Below are positions 1-5,051 of a stretch of DNA of 5,051 nt, in pieces. Position 1 is the first letter of the stretch; each line of letters begins with the position of its first letter. The notes beneath the pieces are model-generated. The model was not told the DNA's origin. It did no database searches and saw nothing but the letters and a program-made list of their open reading frames with translations. Made by a program: the position numbers and the translations under genes. The stretch lies in the NCBI GenBank assembly GCA_029460375.1, contig JARPAQ010000101.1, forward strand, positions 1-5,051, read 5' to 3'. This stretch comes from Nitrososphaerota archaeon. Its GTDB lineage: Archaea; Thermoproteota; Nitrososphaeria; Nitrososphaerales; JACPRH01.

Positions 1-1
1 A

Positions 2-136
2 TACTCTACGCAGATTAAGGAAGGTGACAGGGTGAAGCGTTTTGACGAAGTATCTGTTAAAGCGGGGTCGCTGGGCGTTGTTGAGGGTGTGAAGTTTATG
101 GAGTTATTCTTGAGGCAGGGTGGAAAACCTGTTTAA
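2..136 (+). CDS. C-terminal end of an unidentified protein (partial, 5' end outside window)
   Basis: An open frame enters from the left edge and runs 44 codons to a TAA at 134-136. The peptide (YSTQIKEGDRVKRF..., ending FLRQGGKPV) is soluble-looking, with mixed charged and hydrophobic residues and no membrane segment. Codon use (AAG, GTT, GGT, AGG) resembles the neighbours, and no stop breaks the frame, so I read it as a genuine gene tail. I do not recognise the family and give no function. It converges on the HMG-CoA synthase gene, with 26 bases between the two stop codons. A GTG at 32-34 has a purine-rich stretch upstream, but a 34-residue protein starting there seems less likely than a truncated longer gene. 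Confidence 0.55.
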   Translation, partial: YSTQIKEGDRVKRFDEVSVKAGSLGVVEGVKFMELFLRQGGKPV

Positions 137-162
137 TGTGCTTTCGAGGGTTAGGAGTCTAT

Positions 163-1656
163 TCAGTTCATTTCCTTCCATCTGCGGTATGTGTAGTAGT
201 CGACATACTCTCTCTTCGGATTCTCTATTTGCTCCTTCACAGGTATGCTCCTCTTCCTCTTCTCTTCTATCTTATCAGTGACGGTGAATATGTAGGATTC
301 ACTTCCTGAACCTGAACCGTAACTCGCCAAGAGTATCCTGTCACTTGGCTTAGCTATGTCCAGTATGGCTCCGAGCGCAGCTAGGCTGGAGCCTGAATAT
401 AGGTTCCCGACGTTTCGGACTATCAGACCAGCCTCATACTGCTTCTTTTCGAAACCTGCTTCCTCGGCGGCCTGCGATGGGAACTTGACGTTAGGTGAGT
501 GAGCTACTACGTAGTCTATGTCGCTTGGGGTATAACCGGTTTCTTTGAGCAGGGTCTTCATTGAGGTTACCACATGTTTGAAGTATGCCGGTTGGCCTGT
601 GAACCTTCCTCCATGCTTGGGGTACTTTTCGCCATCTCTGCGGTAGAAATCGGGTGTGTCGGATGTGTAGGGTAGATAGTGGTCAAGAGTCGCTATCACA
701 TCGTCTTTCCCAATTATGAGTGCTACTCCACCCGCACCTACTGAGTAGTCCAGCCTATCTCTCGGCGCGGCTTGGGAATTATCAGAACCGATCACCATAA
801 CGTCCCTACCGTTGAATATTGGGTATGAGACCAAGCTGGCAGCGTCTATTAGGAGATCAGTAGCCGCTTTACAGGCAAACTGAGAGTCTATGCCGCCTGA
901 AAAGAAACCACCATCAAACTTTTCTCCAAGCTCAAGAACCTGTATCACAGTGGCCATAGACGGCTTGACAGCGTACGGTGAAGACTCCGAGCCTACAAAA
1001 CACTTCCTTACATCACGGTTACTTGTGCCTGCGTGAATAAGGGCGCGTTTCCCCGCCTCTACTGCAAAGGTGGTCGTATCTTCGTCGGCAAAGGGTAGGC
1101 TTCGCTCCAGCACACCCAGAGCAGGCTCTTCATTCTTTATCCTGAACTTCGGTATATAGACGCCATAACCGACTATCCCCGGTTTACCGTCGGTGTTGGA
1201 CGGTTTTACGGGCTCATACTTTTGGTAGGGGTAGTAGTCATCTTCTAAGGAGAAGTTGTGGCTTGAATAGTATATGAGTCCGTCTTTCCCGTCGGAGTAT
1301 ATTCTCCTGAACCTCGGTATCACTCCCTTGCCTATCAGATCTTTAACATCCAGATCCTTGGTTGAGGTGAAGTCTGTAATTCTCCCCGGGACTCTGACTT
1401 TGCTCTCGTTGAAAACAATTATCGCCGATACAAACGCATTCAGATGGCTGAAACGGTTAGTCGGCTCATTTATCATGCTCCCAGAGAAGAACTCCCCTCG
1501 CTCGTAAAAGTGGTCTACTTCAAGCATCTTACTCTGCCTCCCCTCGTTGTTACAGAAGTACTTGGGAGGAAAGTACATTTCACCGCAGTTCAGGCATCGG
1601 GTAGCCCTTAGCCTGTACTCCACCATGAGGTTTCGTCTAGCTATAGGCTCGCTCAC
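163..1656 (-). CDS. DUF35/OB-fold domain fused to hydroxymethylglutaryl-CoA synthase
   Basis: Condenses acetyl-CoA with acetoacetyl-CoA to HMG-CoA, the second step of the mevalonate route to archaeal isoprenoid lipids; cytoplasmic. The 497-residue protein has two parts. Residues about 15-137 are a DUF35 unit: a rubredoxin-like zinc ribbon (C21, C24, C35) with the typical FPP, then an OB-fold with the family's PGRITDF and VIPRFRRIY segments. A Tyr/Pro-rich linker (about 138-158) leads to an archaeal-type HMG-CoA synthase, about 159-495. Expected catalytic residues are present: E224 in GSESSPYAVKP, C262 in FACKA, H386 in AHSPNVKFP. The YSVGAGG and GGRFTGQPAYFKH segments also fit. Start is GTG; its bases overlap the thiolase stop (GTGA, 1653-1656), with a GAGGG ribosome site 7 bases upstream (1664-1668). 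M11 is a weaker start because it would remove conserved DUF35 residues. The ribbon's usual fourth Cys is replaced (CNNEGR). DUF35 is usually a separate protein, so the fusion is notable. Confidence 0.93.
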   Translation of the reverse strand: MSEPIARRNLMVEYRLRATRCLNCGEMYFPPKYFCNNEGRQSKMLEVDHFYERGEFFSGSMINEPTNRFSHLNAFVSAIIVFNESKVRVPGRITDFTSTKDLDVKDLIGKGVIPRFRRIYSDGKDGLIYYSSHNFSLEDDYYPYQKYEPVKPSNTDGKPGIVGYGVYIPKFRIKNEEPALGVLERSLPFADEDTTTFAVEAGKRALIHAGTSNRDVRKCFVGSESSPYAVKPSMATVIQVLELGEKFDGGFFSGGIDSQFACKAATDLLIDAASLVSYPIFNGRDVMVIGSDNSQAAPRDRLDYSVGAGGVALIIGKDDVIATLDHYLPYTSDTPDFYRRDGEKYPKHGGRFTGQPAYFKHVVTSMKTLLKETGYTPSDIDYVVAHSPNVKFPSQAAEEAGFEKKQYEAGLIVRNVGNLYSGSSLAALGAILDIAKPSDRILLASYGSGSGSESYIFTVTDKIEEKRKRSIPVKEQIENPKREYVDYYTYRRWKEMN

Positions 1657-2879
1657 TGGATATCCCTCATCAAAATGTGGGCAGTAGCTACTCCACCTGT
1701 GCCTCCCACGTTATGGCACATAGCGGTATTCACGTCTCGATCTATCTGGTTTTCCCCTGCTTCTTTTCGAAGCTGCTTGAAAGACTCATATGCCTGTCTG
1801 ATTCCCGTTGCTCCGACAGGGTGGCCATCCGCCTTCAAACCTCCTCCTAAGTTGACGGTCAACTCCTTGCCTTTCTTGACATACGGGATATGTCCTGACC
1901 CTTTGAACGATTCGTAGCTTTCGTAGATATTCTTCCAAGCCTCACCCTTCTTGTAGAAACCTGAATCCTCGAGAAAGAACACCTCCTCTATCGTAAAACA
2001 ATCGTGGACTTCCGCTATATCGATGTCATCCATCGTCAAACCAGTATCATCTAAAGCACTCCTAACCGCAAGCCGAGTGGCCATAACACCAGTTATGTTG
2101 CTTCTAGTATAAAGCGAAACATGATCAGTTGCTTCCTGACTGCTCATTATGTAGATGGGAGTATCAGTGTACTTCTTCGCAACCTCAGGCCTAGTAAGTA
2201 CAAGCGCAACTGCACCGTCTGAAATCGGTGAGCAGTGCAGTATCCGAATAGGGTTTGCCACCACCCTTGAGTTCATGACAGCTTCGACTGAAACCTCGCC
2301 TTTGCTACTGAACTGTGCATACTTGTTCTTTATGCAGTGATGATGGTTCTTGGACGCTATCTGCGCTAAGGCTTCTTCACACTTGGGGTCGCCGTTGCCG
2401 TACTCGTACATGTACCGTGTCATCATTGTTGCGTAGAGTCCAGGGAAGTTGTAGCCCGATTCAAATTCATGAGGATCTGCTGCGAACATAAGGTCGTCAA
2501 TAATCTTGTCTTGCCGGTCGCTCATCTTTTCGAACCCAGCGACCAGAACTGTATCGTATTTTCCCGACTGTATACCTATGCAGGAGTCGTATAGCGCTAG
2601 GCCGCCCGATGCGCAGGCTGCTTCGGTGTTTATCATAGGTATGTTTAGGCCAAGTTCACGTGACATGTAGCCGGGGATAAGGCCTATCTTGTTGGTGACT
2701 TGGTATAGAAAGCTGCCGAAGTAGCAGGCGTCTATATCTTTTCTTCTGATGCCTTTATCTACTGATTCAACCGCCATCATACCTGCCTTTCCTATCATGG
2801 CTTTGGGATCTTCTTCCCAGTGTTCGCCGAATCTTGTTCGGCCTGCACCTATTATGGCAGCAACAGGTTTCGTTTTCAA
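1653..2879 (-). CDS. Acetoacetyl-CoA thiolase (acetyl-CoA C-acetyltransferase), archaeal SCP2-like type
   Basis: Joins two acetyl-CoA to acetoacetyl-CoA, the first step of the mevalonate pathway; cytoplasmic. The 408-residue length is slightly above the usual 385-395 for the family. Visible landmarks are the N-terminal VAAIIGAGRTRFGEH, the nucleophile C89 in NTEAACASGG, H292 in EVHDCF, H353 in KADGHPVGATG, and C388/H389 in the C-terminal MCHNVGGTGG. These match the archaeal/SCP2-like thiolases that partner HMG-CoA synthase. It is the first gene of the operon, and its TGA overlaps the GTG of the synthase gene, which implies translational coupling and fits the known archaeal thiolase/HMG-CoA synthase/DUF35 complex. 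The start is TTG (2877-2879): the family's conserved N-terminus begins immediately after it, no ATG or GTG lies close upstream in frame, and the next Met (28) is too late. No clear Shine-Dalgarno precedes it, as expected for a short leader. Confidence 0.93.
   Translation of the reverse strand: MKTKPVAAIIGAGRTRFGEHWEEDPKAMIGKAGMMAVESVDKGIRRKDIDACYFGSFLYQVTNKIGLIPGYMSRELGLNIPMINTEAACASGGLALYDSCIGIQSGKYDTVLVAGFEKMSDRQDKIIDDLMFAADPHEFESGYNFPGLYATMMTRYMYEYGNGDPKCEEALAQIASKNHHHCIKNKYAQFSSKGEVSVEAVMNSRVVANPIRILHCSPISDGAVALVLTRPEVAKKYTDTPIYIMSSQEATDHVSLYTRSNITGVMATRLAVRSALDDTGLTMDDIDIAEVHDCFTIEEVFFLEDSGFYKKGEAWKNIYESYESFKGSGHIPYVKKGKELTVNLGGGLKADGHPVGATGIRQAYESFKQLRKEAGENQIDRDVNTAMCHNVGGTGGVATAHILMRDIQ
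1664..1668 (-). promoter_or_regulatory. Ribosome binding site of the HMG-CoA synthase gene
   Basis: The minus strand reads GAGGG here, 7 bases before the GTG start at 1656. It lies inside the end of the thiolase coding region. It supports the GTG start rather than the ATG ten codons later, which has no comparable site. Confidence 0.6.
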
Positions 2880-2915
2880 TGGGAATGCACTTTGAATGAC
2901 GCCGTTTGAGATGGG

Positions 2916-2930
2916 ATTAAAAACTTTTCC
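2916..2930 (-). promoter_or_regulatory. Archaeal BRE/TATA promoter of the mevalonate operon
   Basis: The minus strand reads GGAAAA (BRE-like, 2925-2930) followed by GTTTTTAAT (TATA-like, 2916-2924). The centre lies about 40 bases before the TTG start of the thiolase gene. An archaeal start site about 25 bases downstream would fall near 2895 and leave a leader of roughly 15 bases. Pattern-based prediction only. Confidence 0.5.
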
Positions 2931-2966
2931 AGAGTGTTCATATGTTAGTTGATTGACGTATAGAAT

Positions 2967-2979
2967 GAATAGATATGTG
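2967..2979 (+). promoter_or_regulatory. Possible TATA element of the small membrane protein gene
   Basis: An A/T-rich segment with AGATATG (2971-2977) lies 25-31 bases before the ATG at 3002, the distance expected for a leaderless archaeal transcript. No Shine-Dalgarno precedes that ATG, which agrees with leaderless initiation. The element itself is a weak match, and no clear BRE is seen. Confidence 0.25.
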
Positions 2980-3001
2980 CAAACCGTTAAATGCCATTTA
3001 G

Positions 3002-3232
3002 ATGGATACTGAGGAAATGCAGAGAAGGAGGCGCCCGCCGAGATCTATGGCGACAGCGATTATAGTTATGGTGTTCTTCGCCCTCTTCACTTGGGGATTC
3101 TCATACAACCTTCTTAAACGAATAGGCTTCGCCGAGCCAACTGCTCAACTCTCAGGGCTGACGTTTGGGCTCATGGCGGTCATAACGATAGAGCTCTTCA
3201 CCAGATTAAGGTTGAAACGTCTCTACGGATAA
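3002..3232 (+). CDS. Small two-helix membrane protein of unknown function
   Basis: A 76-residue protein I cannot assign to a family. The N-terminus (about 1-15) is charged, with an RRRRPPR cluster. A strongly hydrophobic segment follows at about 16-37 (MATAIIVMVFFALFTWGF), then a short loop with KR and AEPTAQ. A second hydrophobic segment lies at about 47-67 (LSGLTFGLMAVITIELF), and the tail RLRLKRLYG is basic. By the positive-inside rule both ends would be cytoplasmic. There is no cleavable signal peptide and no cysteine or obvious catalytic motif. The coordinated hydropathy, ATG start and TAA stop argue for a real gene rather than a chance frame. It stands alone, divergent from the mevalonate operon and convergent with tfb. 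A link to lipid synthesis is conceivable from position only. Confidence 0.7.
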   Translation: MDTEEMQRRRRPPRSMATAIIVMVFFALFTWGFSYNLLKRIGFAEPTAQLSGLTFGLMAVITIELFTRLRLKRLYG

Positions 3233-3286
3233 AATGAATAAAGGATTAGCGCTTCCAAGTCTCACATTAATCGGTTATTATCGATC

Positions 3287-3308
3287 TTTTTCAAATCTGA
3301 TTTTCTTT
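3287..3308 (+). terminator. T-rich transcription terminator after the small membrane protein gene
   Basis: Two T-runs, TTTTT at 3287-3291 and TTTTCTTT at 3301-3308, lie 55-76 bases beyond the stop codon on the + strand. Archaeal RNA polymerase commonly stops at such runs without a strong hairpin. The second run ends only a few bases before the distal tfb stop codon of the opposing gene. Confidence 0.4.
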
Positions 3309-3313
3309 GCAGC

Positions 3314-3418
3314 TCACTTTTGGCGTTTGAGTGACTGTGTTATCACGTAGTTCTCCAGAATTTCACGGCACCTATTCCGGATTGTAACCTCACTAACCTC
3401 GGCTACGTCAGCTATCTC
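3314..3418 (-). pseudogene. Detached in-frame C-terminal end of TFB, beyond the internal TGA
   Basis: Directly after the TGA at 3419-3421 the same minus-strand frame stays open for 34 codons, to a second TGA at 3314-3316. The peptide starts EIADVAEVSEVTIRNRCRE. This is the conserved end of archaeal TFB, where related proteins typically read close to TQREIAEVAGVTEVTIRNRYKE. It forms the last helices of the second cyclin repeat, including the helix-turn-helix that contacts the BRE promoter element. No frameshift is needed to join it to the upstream part. If the TGA were a sense codon, the full protein would be 313 residues from the TTG start, a normal TFB length. It may be unexpressed, reached by read-through, or cut off only by a base error. 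Confidence 0.85.
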
Positions 3419-3421
3419 TCA
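3419..3421 (-). other. In-frame TGA interrupting TFB
   Basis: The codon lies between CAG (Gln of the TQ-R-EIA motif) and GAG (Glu). In relatives this position is typically Arg. A single C-to-T change would turn CGA into TGA, so one base substitution explains it. The neighbouring complete genes end naturally at TGA, so TGA is a stop signal in this genome. Confidence 0.85.
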
Positions 3422-4255
3422 CTGAGGTATATGCACCCCTAGCATAACCGATGACATATACACGTATGCCGCCGCTAGACCAGCAGGAGCCTTTCCGCTT
3501 GATATCGTGCTATCATCAGTCTTACGTGCTAGATGAAGCGCCAGCCGCTCCACCTTCGGATCTATCTTCGCGATGTTCGAAAGTTTCGAAATGTACTTCC
3601 AGATGGATGGTGGAGGGATATACTCTGTCTCAACCTCTTTCAGCACAAGGCGGTAGTATTTCGCAACAGTCCGTTTATCAATATGAGAGGCCCTAGATAT
3701 CTCCTTAAGAGAGCGGCTGACACCGCACTTTCTGCAGGCCAAGTAGACTGATGCAGCAGTCATGCCTATGATTGATTTACTTCTTGCAACCTTCAGTCTA
3801 GCAGAATTTCGGTAAATCTGAGCGGCCGTTTCGAGGACATTCTTAGGGAGGTTCAGCGCATTAGAGACTTCAGCTATCTTAGCAAGTACACCCGATAGAC
3901 TTCGTTCAGCAGGGGTTGTGCGGACACGTCTCTGCCACTTTTGAAGTTTGTAGTATTGGCTTCGAGCCCCGCGGTCTAGGTAGCGCCCCTGAGAATCCTT
4001 CATTTCACGCCCTATCTCTGTAGAAAGCCCAAAGTCGTGCAGCGCAACTGTTCTCGGTGAACCGACTCTGACCCTCTTCGCCTTATCTTCAGGATCTATA
4101 GCTTTCCACTCAGGCCCTCTATCTTCAGCCTGTTCGGATACGACGAAGCCGCAGGAGGGGCATATGACTTCCCCTTTGTAATAGTCGCCTATCAACCATT
4201 TGCCGCATGTTGGGCAGGTGCTATCTGTGTTCACTTCATTTTCTTGCTTCCACAA
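3419..4255 (-). CDS. tfb: Transcription initiation factor B (TFB/TFIIB), truncated by an in-frame TGA
   Basis: Archaeal counterpart of TFIIB: it binds TBP on the TATA box, reads the BRE and recruits RNA polymerase. Numbered from the TTG start (278 residues): a zinc ribbon with C14, C17, C32 and C35; the B-reader/linker region about 49-80 (EWKAIDP...RVRVGSPRTVALHDFGLSTEIG); cyclin repeat one about 113-205; and cyclin repeat two from about 214, which stops at GVHIPQ. A full TFB runs about 35 residues further, and that remainder lies in frame after the stop. Everything else looks intact, so any loss is recent or artefactual. I prefer TTG 4253-4255 over the ATG at 4268-4270 because a strong GGAGGT sits 7 bases before the TTG, while the ATG has none. 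The ATG would add five residues. The gene overlaps the end of gar1, and the two are probably co-transcribed and translationally coupled. Confidence 0.93.
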   Translation of the reverse strand: MWKQENEVNTDSTCPTCGKWLIGDYYKGEVICPSCGFVVSEQAEDRGPEWKAIDPEDKAKRVRVGSPRTVALHDFGLSTEIGREMKDSQGRYLDRGARSQYYKLQKWQRRVRTTPAERSLSGVLAKIAEVSNALNLPKNVLETAAQIYRNSARLKVARSKSIIGMTAASVYLACRKCGVSRSLKEISRASHIDKRTVAKYYRLVLKEVETEYIPPPSIWKYISKLSNIAKIDPKVERLALHLARKTDDSTISSGKAPAGLAAAYVYMSSVMLGVHIPQ

Positions 4256-4490
4256 TCTTTGAACCTCCATTTAGGGTGTAGACTTTATGGCCAAATGTCC
4301 TCTTGACACGATCTGTCAGAGGTGTGGCGGATATGTAGGGTGACTTGACTGGACCAATTATCTCTATAGTCTTAGCAACCTTGCGGCCTTTATCATCGTA
4401 CAGTATAGTGCCCGGTTTAAGATCTTCTTTTGCTCGAAGTATAAGTCGCCCGCTCCCCGCTAAGTGTAAAGAAGTGCCTGCTTCGAGCAA
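4236..4490 (-). CDS. gar1: H/ACA RNA-protein complex component Gar1
   Basis: Gar1 is a small beta-barrel protein that binds the Cbf5 pseudouridine synthase in H/ACA guide RNPs and promotes substrate turnover during rRNA pseudouridylation. The 84-residue protein has the expected single-domain layout: a start close to GTSLHLAGSGRLILRA, then PGTILYDDKGRKVAKTIEIIGPVKSPYISATP, with the hallmark GPVKSPY at 46-52, and a short basic tail. The start is TTG (4488-4490). In the upstream in-frame stretch, back to a TAG, there is no ATG, GTG or TTG, and the conserved region begins just after the TTG. A GGAGATGA motif lies upstream (4510-4517) but is about 19 bases from the TTG, further than usual. The 3' end overlaps the tfb start by 20 bases; gar1-tfb is, from memory, a recurring archaeal gene pair. 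Confidence 0.88.
   Translation of the reverse strand: MLEAGTSLHLAGSGRLILRAKEDLKPGTILYDDKGRKVAKTIEIIGPVKSPYISATPLTDRVKRTFGHKVYTLNGGSKIVEARK
4263..4268 (-). promoter_or_regulatory. Ribosome binding site GGAGGT that sets the tfb start
   Basis: The minus strand reads GGAGGT, a near-perfect Shine-Dalgarno, followed by a 7-base spacer and TTG at 4253-4255. It lies inside the gar1 coding region. It overlaps the last base of the upstream ATG (4268-4270), so it cannot serve that ATG and favours the TTG. Confidence 0.65.
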
Positions 4491-4533
4491 TCTGAAGTCG
4501 CGGTACGCGTCATCTCCTTTAAGGATTCCTAGC

Positions 4534-4548
4534 TAAAAGTATTTACAT
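4534..4548 (-). promoter_or_regulatory. Probable TATA element of the gar1-tfb operon
   Basis: The minus strand reads ATGTAAATACTTTTA, an A/T-rich element about 50 bases before the gar1 TTG. A start site about 25 bases downstream would fall near 4515 and leave a leader of about 25 bases. The TAAA...TTTA symmetry makes its direction uncertain, but the + strand gene has a better element of its own. Confidence 0.4.
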
Positions 4549-4590
4549 GCTGGTCTATTATCGTGATATCCGTAGGAAAAAATCGGGTCT

Positions 4591-4606
4591 GAAAGTCTAA
4601 ATAATA
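4591..4606 (+). promoter_or_regulatory. Archaeal BRE/TATA promoter of rps10
   Basis: GAAAGT (BRE-like, 4591-4596) is followed at once by CTAAATAATA (TATA-like, 4597-4606). With the usual spacing of about 25 bases, transcription would start near 4626 and leave a leader of about 10 bases before the ATG at 4637. It is the clearest promoter in the window and suggests that rps10 is transcribed by itself rather than read through from an upstream gene. Confidence 0.55.
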
Positions 4607-4636
4607 CCTTTCCGAAGCGCTGGTGTGACTTAGGGG

Positions 4637-4951
4637 ATGCCGCAAACAGCAAGGATCAAGCTCACAAGCACTAACCTAGAGAACCTTGCGCAGGTCTGTG
4701 AGGATATCAAAAGTATAACAGAGCGGACTGGAGTAAAGGTGAAAGGCCCTCAGCCGCTTCCGACTAAGAAGCTTAAAGTGGTCACACGTAAGTCACCTTG
4801 TGGTCAGGGTAGCCATACCTTTGACAGATGGGAGATGCGGGTGCACCGTAGGCTAATAGATCTGGATGCGGATGACAGGACTATGAGGCAGCTTATGCGG
4901 CTACGTGTACCTGAAGACGTTTTTATTGAAGTCAACCTATCGGTGAGGTAG
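4637..4951 (+). CDS. rps10: Small-subunit ribosomal protein uS10 (S10P)
   Basis: A component of the 30S subunit head, of the archaeal/eukaryotic type (S20e-like). The 104 residues match the family's length of about 102. Conserved stretches are [15 protein letters not shown] at the N-terminus, [22 protein letters not shown] (about 34-55), [14 protein letters not shown] (about 63-76), and a C-terminal strand near [11 protein letters not shown]. The ATG is chosen because [11 protein letters not shown] fits the family start. GGGG directly before it is too close to act as a Shine-Dalgarno, so initiation is probably from a short leader. In many archaea this gene follows the elongation factor EF-1A gene; here its upstream neighbour is instead the divergent gar1-tfb operon, and it has its own promoter. 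The frame ends in TAG with no visible defect. Confidence 0.95.
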   Translation: MPQTARIKLTSTNLENLAQVCEDIKSITERTGVKVKGPQPLPTKKLKVVTRKSPCGQGSHTFDRWEMRVHRRLIDLDADDRTMRQLMRLRVPEDVFIEVNLSVR

Positions 4952-4989
4952 AGGCGCGTTCATAGTTTAGATAGTTTCCTATTGGTCAT

Positions 4990-5051
4990 TTAATGCTCGT
5001 TTTCGTGAGGCTGGAAGTTCACAGGCTTGAGATCTCCGAAAGCATTAACCA
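4990..5051 (-). CDS. Possible C-terminal end of a gene entering from the right edge (low confidence)
   Basis: On the minus strand the frame is open from the edge through 19 codons to a TAA at 4990-4992. The peptide starts VNAFGDLKPVNFQ and ends in a hydrophilic PHENEH. If real, it is the tail of a gene convergent with rps10, 38 bases away. The opposite strand also has an open frame here, from ATG 4993 to the edge (MLVFVRLEVHRLEISESIN), with an A/T-rich TTTAGATA about 20-27 bases upstream. At most one is likely to be a gene, and the fragment is too short to decide. Confidence 0.25.
   Translation of the reverse strand, partial: VNAFGDLKPVNFQPHENEH

Noticed and set aside
1274..1507. Open frames on the + strand within the synthase, thiolase and tfb genes (for example 1274-1507, 1675-1917, 2155-2340, 3451-3751)
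   Set aside because: They lie entirely inside strongly conserved minus-strand genes, have no recognisable domains and lack promoter or ribosome-site support, so they are shadows.
3419..3421. Selenocysteine or pyrrolysine insertion at the TFB stop
   Set aside because: The codon is UGA, not UAG, so pyrrolysine does not apply. Selenocysteine normally replaces a catalytic Cys, while this site is a surface Arg position in a DNA-binding factor. I see no convincing SECIS-like hairpin in the short downstream region.
163..4238. UGA reassigned to a sense codon in this organism
   Set aside because: The HMG-CoA synthase, thiolase and Gar1 proteins all end at TGA exactly where their families end, and TAA or TAG is also used in the window. 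UGA therefore works as a stop here.
4345..4536. 63-codon + strand frame antisense to gar1
   Set aside because: It overlaps gar1 and its promoter, and its composition mirrors the complement of gar1; there is no independent support.
4990..5048. Inverted repeat TTAATGCT / AGCATTAA (4990-4997 and 5041-5048)
   Set aside because: An 8-base arm with a 43-base spacer in A/T-rich sequence is easily chance, and nothing suggests a recombination or terminator role.
4952..5051. tRNA gene downstream of rps10
   Set aside because: tRNA genes sit near rps10 in some archaea, but I find no T-loop GTTCRANNC motif or cloverleaf pairing in these 100 bases.
1..5051. CRISPR array, insertion sequence, prophage or defence genes
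   Set aside because: No regularly spaced repeats, transposase-like frames or terminal repeats are present; every large frame is a housekeeping gene.

Overview
The window looks archaeal, at mid-range GC. The markers are transcription factor B (TFB), the H/ACA RNP protein Gar1, an archaeal/eukaryotic-type ribosomal protein uS10, and an archaeal-type thiolase/HMG-CoA synthase pair with a DUF35 domain. TATA/BRE-like promoter signals fit this. I cannot place it below domain level with confidence; a TACK-type lineage (Nitrososphaeria/Bathyarchaeia-like) is a guess from the flavour of the proteins.

Layout, left to right: the last 44 codons of an unrecognised + strand gene (to 136). Next is a two-gene minus-strand mevalonate operon, read from about 2879 down to 163: acetoacetyl-CoA thiolase, then an HMG-CoA synthase carrying an N-terminal DUF35 domain, joined by a 4-base stop/start overlap. 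A 122-base divergent promoter region separates it from a small + strand gene for a two-helix membrane protein (3002-3232). Facing that is a second minus-strand operon, gar1 then tfb (4490 down to 3419 or 3314). A 146-base divergent promoter region leads to rps10 on the + strand (4637-4951). The last 100 bases hold only an ambiguous gene edge. No rRNA, tRNA, CRISPR, insertion sequence or long repeat is visible.

The thiolase and HMG-CoA synthase carry out the first two committed steps of isoprenoid (membrane lipid) synthesis. In archaea these enzymes form a complex bridged by a DUF35 protein; here the DUF35 part is fused to the synthase. Gar1 (RNA pseudouridylation), TFB (promoter recognition) and uS10 (ribosome) are information-processing housekeeping genes.

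The most striking point is that the TFB frame is interrupted by a single in-frame TGA (3419-3421). Beyond it, the same frame continues with a well-preserved TFB C-terminus for 34 codons. The lost part contains the helix-turn-helix expected to read the promoter BRE. All four complete minus-strand genes also appear to start with TTG or GTG rather than ATG.
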